A stretch of DNA of 64,000 bases from Sphingomonas sp. HMP9 (GCF_013374115.1 NZ_AP022673.1:3746501-3810500), one strand, 5' to 3'. Shown: positions 7,619 through 18,141, counted from the stretch's first letter. A program made the numbers and translations. The notes: a model not told the origin generated them from the sequence alone.

Positions 7619-8860
7619 TCAGGCACCATGGCGGGGTACGATTGATTCGAGAGGCACGGGTTTCCCCCAATAGAAGCCTTGCCCACAATCGGCACCGAGA
7701 GTCCTTGCGAGGACCAGGTCGTCGGCGGTTTCGATGCCCTCGATCACGGTGCCGATCGTCCGACTTCGGCAATAATCGATGATTTCCTTCAGCAGCGAAG
7801 CGGGGAACTCGCCATCGCGACATTTCTGGAAGATCTTCCTGTCGATCTTGACCTCGGATACCGGCAGGTCGGAGATGCGATCGAAGTTGGTTGCGCCCTT
7901 GCCGAAATCGTCGAGGGAGATAGGCACGCCCATCGTACCAAGAACGCGCATGCTTTCCAGCAGGCGACCATCGAGCCCCGAATAGCTTATCTCCGTGAGC
8001 TCGATCCCGATCATTCCCGGGGCGACGTTATGGCGACGCAGCAGGATCGGTAGCGCGGCAACAAAATCCGGGTGCGCGAGCACCGCCGCGCTGCAATTCA
8101 CCGCTATTGGCACGGGCCTGCCATCCGCGACCAGCGCTGCGAGCAACGATGCCGCCGCTTCTACCGCAAGCGATGTTGCCGCGATCTCCAGCGAAAGGAT
8201 AGTGGACGGCGCGAAGATGTGCTCGGGGTTGATCGACGGCCGATTGCGCAACCGTGTCAGCGTTTCGTAGCCGGCGATCTTCTCGTCGAGCAAGCTGCGT
8301 TTCTCGTGAAATTCATGCCTGAGATTGGGCAGCAATCGGCCCTGCTGAATTAGCCACGACAGGAAATGACGGTCGCCGATATCGCCGTCATGCGGTTGCC
8401 GTGTAATATGCGGCAGGCGGTCGGCGATGTCCTGCGCGGTAAAGGGGGCGTCGAGCCAATCGACATGATCGAGGCCGGACTGTTCCGCCAAGGCAAGTGC
8501 GTCGGCAAAATGGACGCCTGGCCGCAACAGCGCCAGCGTTCCGGCAAACTGTTCTTTGTCCAGTAAGGCGATGAACGCGTGACGATTGCCGATCGAGGCA
8601 TCCGGGTTCATAACGATCAGGTCCGGCTGAAACGCCAGCCCGGCACGTTCTTCGCTCGCCATGCCGATCCAGGCGATTTTGTTGCCCATCTCTTCGAGCT
8701 GCCGATGAACGTCGGTGGCCGCCGCATTCTCGAGGTCGAGGAACAAGATCCGATGGCCGGCCTCGGGGAAGTCCGAGGACGCGCAAGCCCCCGCAATGCC
8801 CGAACGCAAGTGATCGCCGTGCACATGCGATGGTTTCAGGGCGGTGATCGTCAGGGGCAT
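7619..8860 (-). CDS. EAL-domain c-di-GMP phosphodiesterase with degenerate receiver-like N-terminus
   Basis: The 413-residue protein has two parts. Residues 36-150 resemble a CheY-like fold (HRILFLDLENAAATD, then QPDLIVMNPDAS) but lack a clean phospho-acceptor context, so this looks like a degenerate receiver. Residues 195-405 form an EAL domain that hydrolyses cyclic di-GMP to pGpG. The signature reads ETL (E199) instead of EAL, and the other conserved positions are present: N255, the ELTE motif (E287, E290), D317-D318 in LDDFGKG, K338 in VKID, E374 in EGIET and Q394 in CGQGF. Catalytic activity is therefore plausible. The start ATG 8860 has AGGAAG six bases upstream. It lies, on the same strand, between nusG and rplK, an unusual site for a signalling enzyme; its own promoter probably lies in the AT-rich region upstream. 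Confidence 0.9.
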   Translation of the reverse strand: MPLTITALKPSHVHGDHLRSGIAGACASSDFPEAGHRILFLDLENAAATDVHRQLEEMGNKIAWIGMASEERAGLAFQPDLIVMNPDASIGNRHAFIALLDKEQFAGTLALLRPGVHFADALALAEQSGLDHVDWLDAPFTAQDIADRLPHITRQPHDGDIGDRHFLSWLIQQGRLLPNLRHEFHEKRSLLDEKIAGYETLTRLRNRPSINPEHIFAPSTILSLEIAATSLAVEAAASLLAALVADGRPVPIAVNCSAAVLAHPDFVAALPILLRRHNVAPGMIGIELTEISYSGLDGRLLESMRVLGTMGVPISLDDFGKGATNFDRISDLPVSEVKIDRKIFQKCRDGEFPASLLKEIIDYCRSRTIGTVIEGIETADDLVLARTLGADCGQGFYWGKPVPLESIVPRHGA

Positions 8861-8988
8861 CGGTCACTTCCTGTAGGCGGATCGCTGAATACGGGTGCAC
8901 GAATGTCAAGCTGGTCACTGTGTACATAGCGAGTGTCAAAAACGCCGGACATCGCATTCGATTGGCATAGTGGTAACTACGCATCGTC

Positions 8989-9010
8989 TTGTACGTGGAC
9001 TGTCGTACAA
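8989..9010. promoter_or_regulatory. Inverted repeat TTGTACG-N8-CGTACAA
   Basis: Perfect 7-bp arms separated by eight bases lie in the AT-rich stretch about 130 bases upstream of the EAL gene start. The symmetry and size suit a dimeric regulator. The binding protein is unknown. Confidence 0.45.
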
Positions 9011-9386
9011 ATATTAGCGCAATCTCACCGGTTATGGTTAGTTAATCGCAAATGCGATGTGTATTCTTACGGGTGACAGCGGGCGTGCTCGCCAACTCAA
9101 TGATTAATAACAAATCTATGCAAGATAGGTCGGAAATTACCGCGTTCTACGGACGAAATATATTTCAATCGCCGGGTGATGTTTCGACGCAAGTAAAGCG
9201 GTTGACGAAAGCTGGTATCTAGCAGTGCGGAGCTGCAGCGTTGGCGCGCATTTTCGCCAATCTTCTTCATTGAGTAGTCGATCCCCGTCGGTGCGCAGTC
9301 GGCGGGTATAATGTAAGGCCGGACACCGAGTGGAGCGACTGGGCAATGGAGACCATTCCTGCAGTACTTGCCAGAGCACCGACAGC

Positions 9387-9915
9387 CTATCGCTACCTAC
9401 GGCGTTAGCGCGTGTCGCCTTTTGGACGGCGATGGCAAGATGGGGCTCGTTTCTCGCGCCATGTGACACCTCATCTCCGTCATCCTGACGAAAGTCAGGA
9501 TCCAGAGCCATGCAGGGCAGCGTTCCGTCACTCTCGATCCTGACTTTCGTCAGGATGATGGAGGAGGTGCGGGTCTGATATAAGGGGGGCACCCAAAGGC
9601 GCGCTGCGGGCATGAGTCCCGCGTCGTCAGTCGGACCGTTGGACAGCAGGCTGTTCGGTCGCCGGCGGACCGCCTACGGTTTTAGGTGTGTCGCTCTTTA
9701 GTCAGCGACGGCAAGATCCGAGTTCGTTTCTCGCGCCGTGCAACGCTCTCTCTCAGTCATCCTGACGAAAGTCAGAATCCAGGGCCAAGCAGGGCAGCGT
9801 CCCGTCACTCTGAATCCTGACTCTCGTCAGGATGACGGAGGAAGTGTAGGTATGATGGGTACCCCAAGGCGCGACGCGGGCGTTAATCCCGCGTCGGTTG
9901 GACCGTTAGCTAGTC
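9387..9915. repeat. Diverged tandem duplication, about 277-bp period
   Basis: The segments at about 9387-9640 and 9664-9915 align as direct copies: TTCTCGCGCC at 9451 and 9728, the GTCATCCTGACGAAAG block at 9479 and 9756 (both offset 277), and the AAGGCGCG...CCCGCGTCG block near 9597 and 9867 (offset 270). Each copy contains an inverted pair of family A repeats (9478-9560 and 9755-9838). The copies have diverged at many positions, so the duplication is not recent. Confidence 0.8.
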
Positions 9916-9978
9916 GTGCGCCATCACGCGACTTGCTTGCGCCAATCGCGTGCCCTCGCAAGTCCAAAAATGCGCGCC

Positions 9979-10515
9979 TTACTTGCTGCGCTCGACCTGC
10001 TCGAATTCCAGCTCGACCGGGGTGGCGCGACCGAAGATCGACACCGACACCTTGACGCGGCTGCGATCGAAATCGAGTTCCTCGACTAGGCCGTTGAAGG
10101 TCGCGAACGGACCGTCGAGAACCTTGACCTGATCGCCGATCTCGTAGTCGACCTTGACCTTCTGCTTGGGGGCCGCGGCGGCCTCTTCCTTGCTGTTCAG
10201 CATCCGCGTGGCTTCCGCCTCGCTGATCGCCTGCGGCTTGCCCATGCTGCCGAGGAAGCCGGTGACCTTGGGCGTATTCTTGACGAGGTGATACACGTCG
10301 TCGTTCATGTTCAGCTTGGCGAGAACGTAGCCCGGCATGAACTTGCGCTCGACCGCGATCTTCTTGCCGCGACGCGCTTCGGTCGTGGTTTCGGTCGGGA
10401 CTTCGATCTGCTCGACGAGCTGCTCGAGACCCATGCGGGTCGCCTCGGCCATGATCGAGTCGCGGACCTTGCCCTCGAAGCCCGAATAGGCGTGAATGAT
10501 GTACCAGCGCGCCAT
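9979..10515 (-). CDS. nusG: Transcription termination/antitermination factor NusG
   Basis: The 178-residue protein has the NGN domain (residues 1-115, starting MARWYIIHAYSGFEGKV, with FMPGYVLAKLNMNDDVYHLVK and the VTGFLG motif) and a C-terminal KOW domain (about 125-178, DQVKVLDGPFATFNGLVEEL). NusG binds RNA polymerase, suppresses pausing, and links it to Rho or to ribosomal S10. It lies 13 bases downstream of secE in the conserved secE-nusG pair. An Ala/Lys-rich insert (KEEAAAAPKQKVK) joins the domains. Confidence 0.98.
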   Translation of the reverse strand: MARWYIIHAYSGFEGKVRDSIMAEATRMGLEQLVEQIEVPTETTTEARRGKKIAVERKFMPGYVLAKLNMNDDVYHLVKNTPKVTGFLGSMGKPQAISEAEATRMLNSKEEAAAAPKQKVKVDYEIGDQVKVLDGPFATFNGLVEELDFDRSRVKVSVSIFGRATPVELEFEQVERSK

Positions 10516-10528
10516 GACGGAACCTTGC

Positions 10529-10726
10529 TTACTGAGCGAGTTTGAGGAGGGCGGAGACGATCGCTTGCAGGATCGAGTCGACGCCCAGAAAGAACAGCGC
10601 GAGGATCGTCGTCATGATCACCACCATCACGCCGGTCATGACCGTCTCGCGACGCGTCGGCCACGTGACCTTCGCGGTCTCGTTGCGGACCTGCTGGATG
10701 AATTCGAGGGGGGACGTCTTCGCCAC
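10529..10726 (-). CDS. secE: Preprotein translocase subunit SecE
   Basis: From GTG 10726 the product is 65 residues, the usual alphaproteobacterial length, beginning AKTSPLEFIQQVRNE after the initiator. The amphipathic helix with KVTWPTRRET and the single membrane helix (GVMVVIMTTILALFFLGVD, about residues 30-50) are diagnostic. SecE clamps SecY in the translocon. An in-frame ATG at 10771 would add 15 residues; neither start has a strong ribosome binding site, and I prefer GTG on family length. It precedes nusG by 13 bases. Confidence 0.92.
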   Translation of the reverse strand: MAKTSPLEFIQQVRNETAKVTWPTRRETVMTGVMVVIMTTILALFFLGVDSILQAIVSALLKLAQ

Positions 10727-11261
10727 GATGTTCTTCGAACCCGCTGATTGAGAAATTGAGATGCGAGACATAGACCCACTAGCCGCTCCCTGTGAAGGGT
10801 CGCGGCGACAGGTCCGTTCTCGCTGTCGGAAGCGCGGCAGATAGCTTCCACGTGTCGTGAAAGCAAGTGCGCGGCGGGAGAGGGGCGGAGCGGCGGTCTG
10901 CAAGCGTGGCCGCATGGCCGAAGAAGTGGCGGGGGAGAGCGCTTGGGTCACTCGATCCCCCGCACGATCGTCTTGCCGGTGCCGGTTTGACCGGCGGCTC
11001 CGCTCCCACGGTTTCTCTTTATCGTTCGGCTTGACGACGGCACGGATGGTGTACGCCGAACGCAGGCGAAAAAAAAGGCCGGTACAAGACCGGCCATGAA
11101 AGTTTTTAGGAGAGGATGCCTGAAAGGCCTGAGTGTTGTGCATCGCAGCAGATCATTTCTCAAGTGCGCAATCTGCATCAAGGAATGCAATTTCTGCAAT
11201 CGTGCCGGACGCGGCAATACGCGGCGGATAATCGCCAAGAATTCCGAGAATTTGATGGGGG
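10727..11261. other. tRNA-Trp to secE intergenic region
   Basis: About 535 bases between tRNA-Trp and secE, both on the minus strand. It contains the tRNA terminator at 11069-11095. The secE-nusG promoter must lie between that terminator and secE. In-frame extension upstream of secE is open but reads as low-quality Arg/Ser-rich sequence, so I do not treat it as coding. No RNA gene was recognised. Confidence 0.5.
11069..11095 (-). terminator. Terminator downstream of tRNA-Trp
   Basis: GGCCGG and CCGGCC are separated by seven bases; on the minus strand the stem is followed by eight T. It should end the tRNA-Trp transcript and insulate it from secE. Confidence 0.88.
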
Positions 11262-11338
11262 TGGCAGGAGTGCTCGGATTCGAACCGAGGGCCTTCGGTT
11301 TTGGAGACCGACGCTCTAACCAACTGAGCTACACTCCT
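11262..11338 (-). tRNA. trpT: tRNA-Trp (anticodon CCA)
   Basis: A 77-base cloverleaf folds on the minus strand: acceptor AGGAGTG/CACTCCT, D-arm GCTC/GAGC, anticodon stem TCGGT/ACCGA with loop CTCCAAA (anticodon CCA), T-arm CTCGG/CCGAG with loop TTCGAAT, discriminator G and an encoded CCA end. It lies upstream of secE-nusG, the common bacterial arrangement, but has its own terminator. Confidence 0.97.
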
Positions 11339-11506
11339 ACACGGACGCGCCCCTTACCCAGCGTTTTCGCGAAGGGCAAGCGTCTCGCGTGCAAATTGTC
11401 CCCCGGAGCTATCCGGGACCATCCTCGTAAGGATGACGCGTTGCGCGCCGCATGGTTTGCCCGTTAACCTTAAGTCTCAGCATAGGATTCAGGAAAGCGT
11501 AATCAT

Positions 11507-12520
11507 ATGAAGGCCGGATTGATGATGCTGGCGCTGCCGGTGGCGGCTCTGCTCACGGGGGCGGGCCCGGTACCGCAGGTGTCCGACCTCGGGCCGCAAC
11601 TCGAACGCTTCACCTATCCGTGGCCGGTCCAGACGATGGAGGTCGATATCGTCGGCGTCCCCGCGCAGATGGCCTTCATGGATATCGCGCCGCAACGGCC
11701 AAATGGCCGCACGGTGGTCCTGCTCCACGGCAAGAACTTTTGTGGCGCCACCTGGGGCAGCGCCGCGCGGGCGCTCAGCGAGGCCGGCTACCGGGTGATC
11801 GTCCCCGACCAGATCGGCTTCTGCAAATCGTCCAAGCCCCGCGCGGCACAGTATAGCTTCGAAATGCTGGCGACGTTCACCAAGCGGCTCCTCGAATCGC
11901 GCGGCATCACGCGAGCGACGATCGTCGGGCATTCGATGGGCGGTATGCTCGCGATGCGCTACGCGATCCTCTACCCTGCGTCGGTCGAGAAGCTGGTGCT
12001 CGTCAATCCGCTCGGTCTGAAGGATCGCGGCGAGGAGGGCGTGCCCTACACCGATGTCGATACACTCTGGGCGAACGAGAAGAAGACGAGCTACGCGTCG
12101 ATCAAGGCGTATCAGCTCGAGAATTATTATCACGGCGTGTGGAAGCCGTCCTATGATCGCTGGGTCTGGATGCAGGCGGGCATGTATCAGGGGGCAGGGC
12201 GCGATACCGTGGCGCTCGCGCAGGCCAAGACCAGCGAGATGATCAAGACGCAGTCGGTCGCCCATGAGCTCTACCGGATCACGTCGCCGACGACGCTTAT
12301 TATCGGCACGCTCGACAAGACCGCGTTCGGTCGCGCGCAGGCGCCGGCGAATCTGCGCAAGTTCCTCGAGCCGGTGCCAATGGTCGCGCCGCGGGCGGTG
12401 AAGCAGATGCCGAATGCGACCCTCGTTACGCTCGACGGGCTGGGCCATTCACCACAGGTCGAGGACCCCGCGCGATTCGAAAAGACCCTCCTCGCCGTGA
12501 TCGGCACGCGACCGCGGTAG
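11507..12520 (+). CDS. Secreted alpha/beta hydrolase
   Basis: The 337-residue protein begins with a short hydrophobic signal peptide (to about residue 20) and continues as an alpha/beta hydrolase fold. The oxyanion region is LLHGKNF (residues 72-78), the nucleophile Ser143 lies in the elbow GHSMGG, Asp270 (IIGTLDKT) and His314 (GLGHSPQ) complete the triad. A cap domain spans about 170-255. Substrate is unknown; family members include esterases, haloalkane dehalogenase-like and epoxide hydrolase-like enzymes, and the aromatic-rich cap (NYYHGVWKPSYDRWVW) suggests a hydrophobic substrate. It stands alone between tRNA-Trp (opposite strand) and rpsL. Confidence 0.9.
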   Translation: MKAGLMMLALPVAALLTGAGPVPQVSDLGPQLERFTYPWPVQTMEVDIVGVPAQMAFMDIAPQRPNGRTVVLLHGKNFCGATWGSAARALSEAGYRVIVPDQIGFCKSSKPRAAQYSFEMLATFTKRLLESRGITRATIVGHSMGGMLAMRYAILYPASVEKLVLVNPLGLKDRGEEGVPYTDVDTLWANEKKTSYASIKAYQLENYYHGVWKPSYDRWVWMQAGMYQGAGRDTVALAQAKTSEMIKTQSVAHELYRITSPTTLIIGTLDKTAFGRAQAPANLRKFLEPVPMVAPRAVKQMPNATLVTLDGLGHSPQVEDPARFEKTLLAVIGTRPR

Positions 12521-12937
12521 CCAGAACTCACCGATCCTCCCCGCCAGGGGGAGGTGGCTGGCTCTTGCCAGACGGAGGGGGAGGAAAGGGATAGCACCGG
12601 TTGCGTGTCCTCCCCTTCCGTCACCTGCAGTGCCACCTCCCCCTTGTGGGGAAGGATTACAAAGAGGGGCGGTGGACCGTCGTCGCCGGGCTTCACGTCG
12701 GCGTTTTTACCCACCCGGAACCAGTCGCAGCCCCAATTCCGACCCGTTGACCCGAGCCGCGTCCTGACCTATAGGCGCGCCCTGTTCTTCGGGAGTCTTT
12801 CCCGCCGGGCATGCTTGAACATTGCTGGATGCATTCCAGGACCTGAGGGGCGCCGTGTGCGCGTCGATGGTCCTTTTTGTATTCTCAGGCGCCTCAATGG
12901 CTCCAGCAAAGTAACCACTTGAAAGGTGAAGGCTTCA
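12521..12937. other. Intergenic region upstream of rpsL
   Basis: The first 140 bases hold an inverted pair of family D repeats (12534-12658). The remainder (about 12660-12937) should contain the promoter and leader of the rpsL-rpsG-fusA-tuf operon. I see no convincing -35/-10 pair and no gene. A small frame overlapping rpsL upstream is not supported. Confidence 0.55.
12534..12658. repeat. Intergenic inverted repeat pair, family D
   Basis: The unit ATCCTCCCC...GGGGGAGGTGGC followed by GACGGAGGGGGAGGA at 12534-12586 is mirrored by an inverted copy at 12607-12658. Other copies lie at 18089-18140, 18520-18664 and 34311-34434. Each unit forms its own GC-rich hairpin, and the pair forms a larger one. 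Confidence 0.85.
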
Positions 12938-13309
12938 ATGCCGACGATTAACCAGCTGGTCCGCAAGGGCCGCGATCCGCAGAAGGCCAAGTCCAAGGTC
13001 CCTGCGATGGAAGCCAACCCGCAGAAGCGCGGCGTTTGCACCCGCGTCTACACGACGACCCCGAAGAAGCCGAACTCGGCTCTGCGCAAGGTGGCCAAGG
13101 TTCGCCTGACCAACCAGCGCGAAGTCATCAGCTACATCCCGGGCGAGGGCCACAACCTTCAGGAGCATTCGGTTGTCCTGATCCGTGGCGGTCGTGTCCG
13201 CGATCTTCCCGGTGTTCGCTATCACGTCCTGCGCGGCGTGCTCGATACACAGGGTGTGAAGAACCGGCGTCAGTCGCGTTCCAAGTACGGCGCCAAGCGT
13301 CCGAAGTGA
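12938..13309 (+). CDS. rpsL: 30S ribosomal protein S12
   Basis: The 123-residue protein starts at ATG 12938 ([12 protein letters not shown]), with AAGGTGAAGG upstream. The conserved [17 protein letters not shown] and the [13 protein letters not shown] and [11 protein letters not shown] stretches, where streptomycin-resistance substitutions (second-codon Lys residues) arise in other bacteria, read as wild type. S12 monitors codon-anticodon pairing in the decoding centre. It is first in the rpsL-rpsG-fusA-tuf cluster. Confidence 0.99.
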   Translation: MPTINQLVRKGRDPQKAKSKVPAMEANPQKRGVCTRVYTTTPKKPNSALRKVAKVRLTNQREVISYIPGEGHNLQEHSVVLIRGGRVRDLPGVRYHVLRGVLDTQGVKNRRQSRSKYGAKRPK

Positions 13310-13329
13310 TCATGCCGGGGGCATGATCA
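13307..13329 (+). promoter_or_regulatory. Hairpin formed over the rpsL stop codon
   Basis: TGATCATGCC and its exact complement GGCATGATCA are separated by three G. The left arm begins with the rpsL stop TGA. A second imperfect stem (AAGATCGCT/GAGCGGTCTT) follows at about 13337-13357. There is no T-run, so the structure is more likely involved in coupling or mRNA stability than in full termination before rpsG. Confidence 0.6.
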
Positions 13330-13443
13330 TCCCGGAAAGATCGCTATGAGCGGTCTTACCCGGGATCCACGCCTCGGAAGTTACGAAGCTTAGTAAGCCC
13401 CGGACGTGTTCCGGAATCGGCTGAAGTCTACAAGGAAATTGAA

Positions 13444-13914
13444 ATGGCACGTCGTCGTCGTCCCGAAAAGCGGGTCATCCTGCCTGATCCCAAGTTCGGG
13501 GATGAGGTTCTGTCGAAGTTCATGAACAGCGTCATGCTGGACGGCAAGAAGTCCGTCGCAGAGCTGATCGTGTACGGTGCATTCGAAACCGTCGAGCAGC
13601 GCGCCAAGCGCGACCCGATCGGCGTTTTCCACGATGCACTGAACAACGTGAAGCCGGGCATCGAAGTCCGTTCGCGTCGCGTCGGTGGTGCAACCTACCA
13701 GGTTCCCGTCGAAGTGCGTCCCGAGCGTGCACAGGCGCTGGCGATCCGCTGGCTGATCGGTGCGGCACGTTCGCGCAGCGAGAACACGATGGCCGCACGG
13801 CTGTCGGGCGAGCTGATGGATGCCGCCAACAACCGTGGCAACGCGGTCAAGAAGCGCGAAGATACGCACCGGATGGCAGAAGCCAACCGTGCCTTCTCGC
13901 ACTACCGCTGGTAA
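13444..13914 (+). CDS. rpsG: 30S ribosomal protein S7
   Basis: The 156-residue protein begins [20 protein letters not shown] and contains the [16 protein letters not shown] and [21 protein letters not shown] motifs of S7, and ends in NRAFSHYRW, the typical C-terminus. S7 nucleates assembly of the 30S head and contacts E-site tRNA. In E. coli S7 represses its own operon through the rpsL-rpsG intercistronic region; here that region is 134 bases and strongly structured, so similar control is possible but unproven. Confidence 0.99.
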   Translation: MARRRRPEKRVILPDPKFGDEVLSKFMNSVMLDGKKSVAELIVYGAFETVEQRAKRDPIGVFHDALNNVKPGIEVRSRRVGGATYQVPVEVRPERAQALAIRWLIGAARSRSENTMAARLSGELMDAANNRGNAVKKREDTHRMAEANRAFSHYRW

Positions 13915-13990
13915 AAGCGGGCTTCGCAGACTAGCATTGGTAACCGTGTTACGGGCGGTCTTTCGTCCGTAACGCAAACACCTATATATT

Positions 13991-14015
13991 GGGGAGCCGG
14001 CACGTTCGGCTCCCC
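13991..14015 (+). promoter_or_regulatory. Stem-loop between rpsG and fusA
   Basis: GGGGAGCC and GGCTCCCC form an 8-9 bp stem with a short loop, about 22 bases before the fusA start. It could attenuate or stabilise the downstream message. No T-run follows. Confidence 0.5.
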
Positions 14016-14037
14016 ATATCCTTAAGGAAGCACGATC

Positions 14038-16134
<2,097 letters not shown>

Positions 16135-16147
16135 GCCAAAGGCGCAC

Positions 16148-16239
16148 GGAGCTAGGGCAACCTGGCTCCGAGACGCCGCAAGGCCGGCCGGCCTCGGGTT
16201 CGCCCGAGGTCCGACGACACGGAATTCACTTCCGTGTCG
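16148..16239 (+). promoter_or_regulatory. Three consecutive hairpins in the fusA-tuf intergenic region
   Basis: GGAGC...GGCTCC (16148-16169, with inner GGG/CC pairing), CCTCGGG-TTCG-CCCGAGG (16192-16209, a stable UUCG tetraloop) and CGACACGGA-N7-TCCGTGTCG (16215-16239) follow each other inside the 214-base gap. They could form a tuf leader, a processing signal or an mRNA-stabilising end. None has a T-run. Confidence 0.6.
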
Positions 16240-16348
16240 GCCCCCTTCGTAAGGCAGGGGCTGGCGCAACGCTTTAACAGCCGCTATTGGGCCGCGTTCG
16301 CGCGGTTCCCGGGGTGGCACCGGAATACGAATCAGAAGGTAGGAAACA

Positions 16349-17542
16349 ATGGCCAAGGCAAAATTTGAGCGGAACAAGCCGCATCTCAACATCGGCACCA
16401 TCGGTCACGTCGATCATGGCAAGACGTCGCTCACCGCTGCGATCACGAAGGTTCTGGCAGAGACGACCGGCGGTACCGCTGTCGATTTCGCAAACATCGA
16501 CAAGGCTCCCGAGGAGCGCGAGCGCGGCATCACGATCTCGACCGCACACGTCGAGTACGAGACGACCGCACGTCACTACGCGCACGTCGATTGCCCGGGC
16601 CACGCCGATTATGTGAAGAACATGATCACCGGCGCAGCCCAGATGGACGGCGCGATCCTCGTCGTTTCGGCGACCGATGGCCCGATGCCACAGACCCGTG
16701 AGCACATCCTGCTCGCACGCCAGGTCGGCGTGCCTGCGATGGTCGTGTTCATGAACAAGGTCGATCTGGTCGACGATTCCGAGATCCTCGAGCTGGTCGA
16801 GATGGAAATCCGCGAGCTGCTCAGCTCGTACGACTTCCCGGGCGACGACATCCCCGTCATTCAGGGCTCGGCTACGGCTGCACTCCAGGACAAGCTGCCT
16901 GAGCTCGGCAAGGAAGCCGTTCTCAAGCTGATGGCTGCCGTCGACGAGTACATCCCGCAGCCCGAGCGTCCGCTCGACAAGCCGTTCATGATGCCGATCG
17001 AGGACGTGTTCTCGATCTCGGGTCGTGGCACGGTCGTCACCGGCCGCGTCGAGACCGGCATCGTCAAGGTTGGCGAGGAAGTCGAGATCGTCGGTATCCA
17101 CCCGACCGTCCGCAAGACCACGGTCACGGGCGTCGAGATGTTCCGCAAGCTGCTCGACCAGGGCCAGGCTGGCGATAACGTCGGCGCGCTGATCCGCGGC
17201 GTCGCTCGCGACGAAGTCGAGCGTGGCCAGGTGCTCTGCAAGCCAGGCACGATCAAGCCGCACACCGACTTCAACTCGGAAGTGTACGTGCTGTCGAAGG
17301 AAGAGGGTGGCCGTCACACGCCGTTCTTCGCCAACTACCGCCCGCAGTTCTACTTCCGTACGACGGACGTGACCGGCACCGTCGAGCTGCCTGAGGGCAC
17401 CGAGATGGTCATGCCAGGCGACAACGTGTCGCTCGGCATCAAGCTGATCGCACCGATCGCCATGGATGTCGGCCAGCGCTTCACGATCCGCGAAGGCGGC
17501 CGTACCGTCGGTGCAGGCGTCGTCAGCCAGATCGACAAGTAA
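16349..17542 (+). CDS. tuf: Elongation factor Tu
   Basis: The 397-residue GTPase delivers aminoacyl-tRNA. G1 [10 protein letters not shown] (about 19-28), the switch I segment [17 protein letters not shown]3 [25 protein letters not shown] and G4 NKVDL are intact; domain II and III motifs [13 protein letters not shown] and [19 protein letters not shown] match the family. Start ATG 16349 follows AGGAAACA. A strong terminator lies 31 bases after the stop, so the str operon ends here and the S10 operon has separate transcription. Confidence 0.99.
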   Translation: MAKAKFERNKPHLNIGTIGHVDHGKTSLTAAITKVLAETTGGTAVDFANIDKAPEERERGITISTAHVEYETTARHYAHVDCPGHADYVKNMITGAAQMDGAILVVSATDGPMPQTREHILLARQVGVPAMVVFMNKVDLVDDSEILELVEMEIRELLSSYDFPGDDIPVIQGSATAALQDKLPELGKEAVLKLMAAVDEYIPQPERPLDKPFMMPIEDVFSISGRGTVVTGRVETGIVKVGEEVEIVGIHPTVRKTTVTGVEMFRKLLDQGQAGDNVGALIRGVARDEVERGQVLCKPGTIKPHTDFNSEVYVLSKEEGGRHTPFFANYRPQFYFRTTDVTGTVELPEGTEMVMPGDNVSLGIKLIAPIAMDVGQRFTIREGGRTVGAGVVSQIDK

Positions 17543-17573
17543 GTATCTTCTCCTTCGGGAGGTGAACGAAAAG

Positions 17574-17607
17574 AGCCCGGCTTCTCGCGAGAGAGGCCGG
17601 GCTTTTT
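17574..17607 (+). terminator. Terminator downstream of tuf
   Basis: AGCCCGGC and its complement form a stem around the inner CTCGCGAGAG, followed by five T. It ends the rpsL-rpsG-fusA-tuf transcript. Confidence 0.9.
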
Positions 17608-17709
17608 CGTGTTTTGGGTAGGGCGGGCGCTAAGCGGATCGGTCTTCTTGATCGGCGTGGTCCGCTTACGCCCATTTGCAGACATCCAATACGATCGGCA
17701 GAGCACCCC

Positions 17710-18045
17710 ATGAGAAACATTTTGATTGTTGATGGCGCAATGAACGCGACCTTCAGCGTCTTCCAAGCCACGGATACGGAGTTCGCAATGCTCTTTCCGA
17801 ACGGGGAGGAGATCGACGTAATCGAGGATGTCATCAAGCGCGTCGGAAACGCCATTGCCGACCAGATTTTCAGCCAAATATGGGAACGGCCTATTCTGAA
17901 AAGCGAGGCACACGGCATCCATGCCACCCTCATCTATAATGACCCGTCCCGGCGTGACCATTTGCCATCTTCACGGCGGGAGATAGATTGGGACGAGAGT
18001 TCGATCAACGAGGCACAGCGGCGCTTGTTTCGATCACGTCGATAA
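17710..18045 (+). CDS. Hypothetical protein
   Basis: A 111-residue open frame beginning MRNILIVDGAMNATFSVFQ. It looks soluble and acidic in the middle (FPNGEEIDVIEDVIKRV), with a basic tail ending RRLFRSRR. Its base composition is visibly less G+C-rich than the flanking ribosomal genes, which may indicate acquisition. No strong ribosome binding site precedes ATG 17710 (GCAGAG is the best match), and I recognise no family. It lies between the tuf terminator and a family D repeat, a place where the str-S10 junction has evidently been opened by insertion. Confidence 0.55.
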   Translation: MRNILIVDGAMNATFSVFQATDTEFAMLFPNGEEIDVIEDVIKRVGNAIADQIFSQIWERPILKSEAHGIHATLIYNDPSRRDHLPSSRREIDWDESSINEAQRRLFRSRR

Positions 18046-18088
18046 CGTCCGCTTTCCACCCATACCCGGCCATTCGACTTCTGACCCA

Positions 18089-18140
18089 ATCCTCCCCCGC
18101 TAGGGGGAGGTGGCGCCGTAGGCGTAGGAGGGGGAGGGCG
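18089..18140. repeat. Family D repeat, downstream flank of the DUF559 gene
   Basis: The unit ATCCTCCCCCGC...GGGGGAGGTGGCGCC...GGAGGGGGAGGG ends at 18140. The DUF559 stop codon (TAA, read on the minus strand) begins at 18142-18144, leaving one base between repeat and gene. Confidence 0.8.
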
Positions 18141-18141
18141 A

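Larger units (their letters stand above)
8861..9978. other. Non-coding region between nusG and the EAL gene
   Basis: These 1.1 kb hold no supportable gene. The part from 8880 to about 9200 is clearly richer in A+T than the rest of the window and carries TTGACA-like hexamers on the minus strand plus an inverted repeat at 8989-9010; it is the likely promoter region of the EAL gene. The part from about 9387 to 9915 is a tandem duplication containing family A palindromes. Confidence 0.6.

Noticed and set aside
9137..9613. A 158-codon minus-strand frame in the nusG-EAL gap
   Set aside because: Part of it is a translation of a family A repeat, it has no SD, and the tandem copy of the same DNA does not keep the frame.
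10772..11143. N-terminal extension of SecE to 204 residues
   Set aside because: It passes through the tRNA-Trp terminator region and reads as Arg/Ser-rich noise; SecE is about 65 residues in this group.
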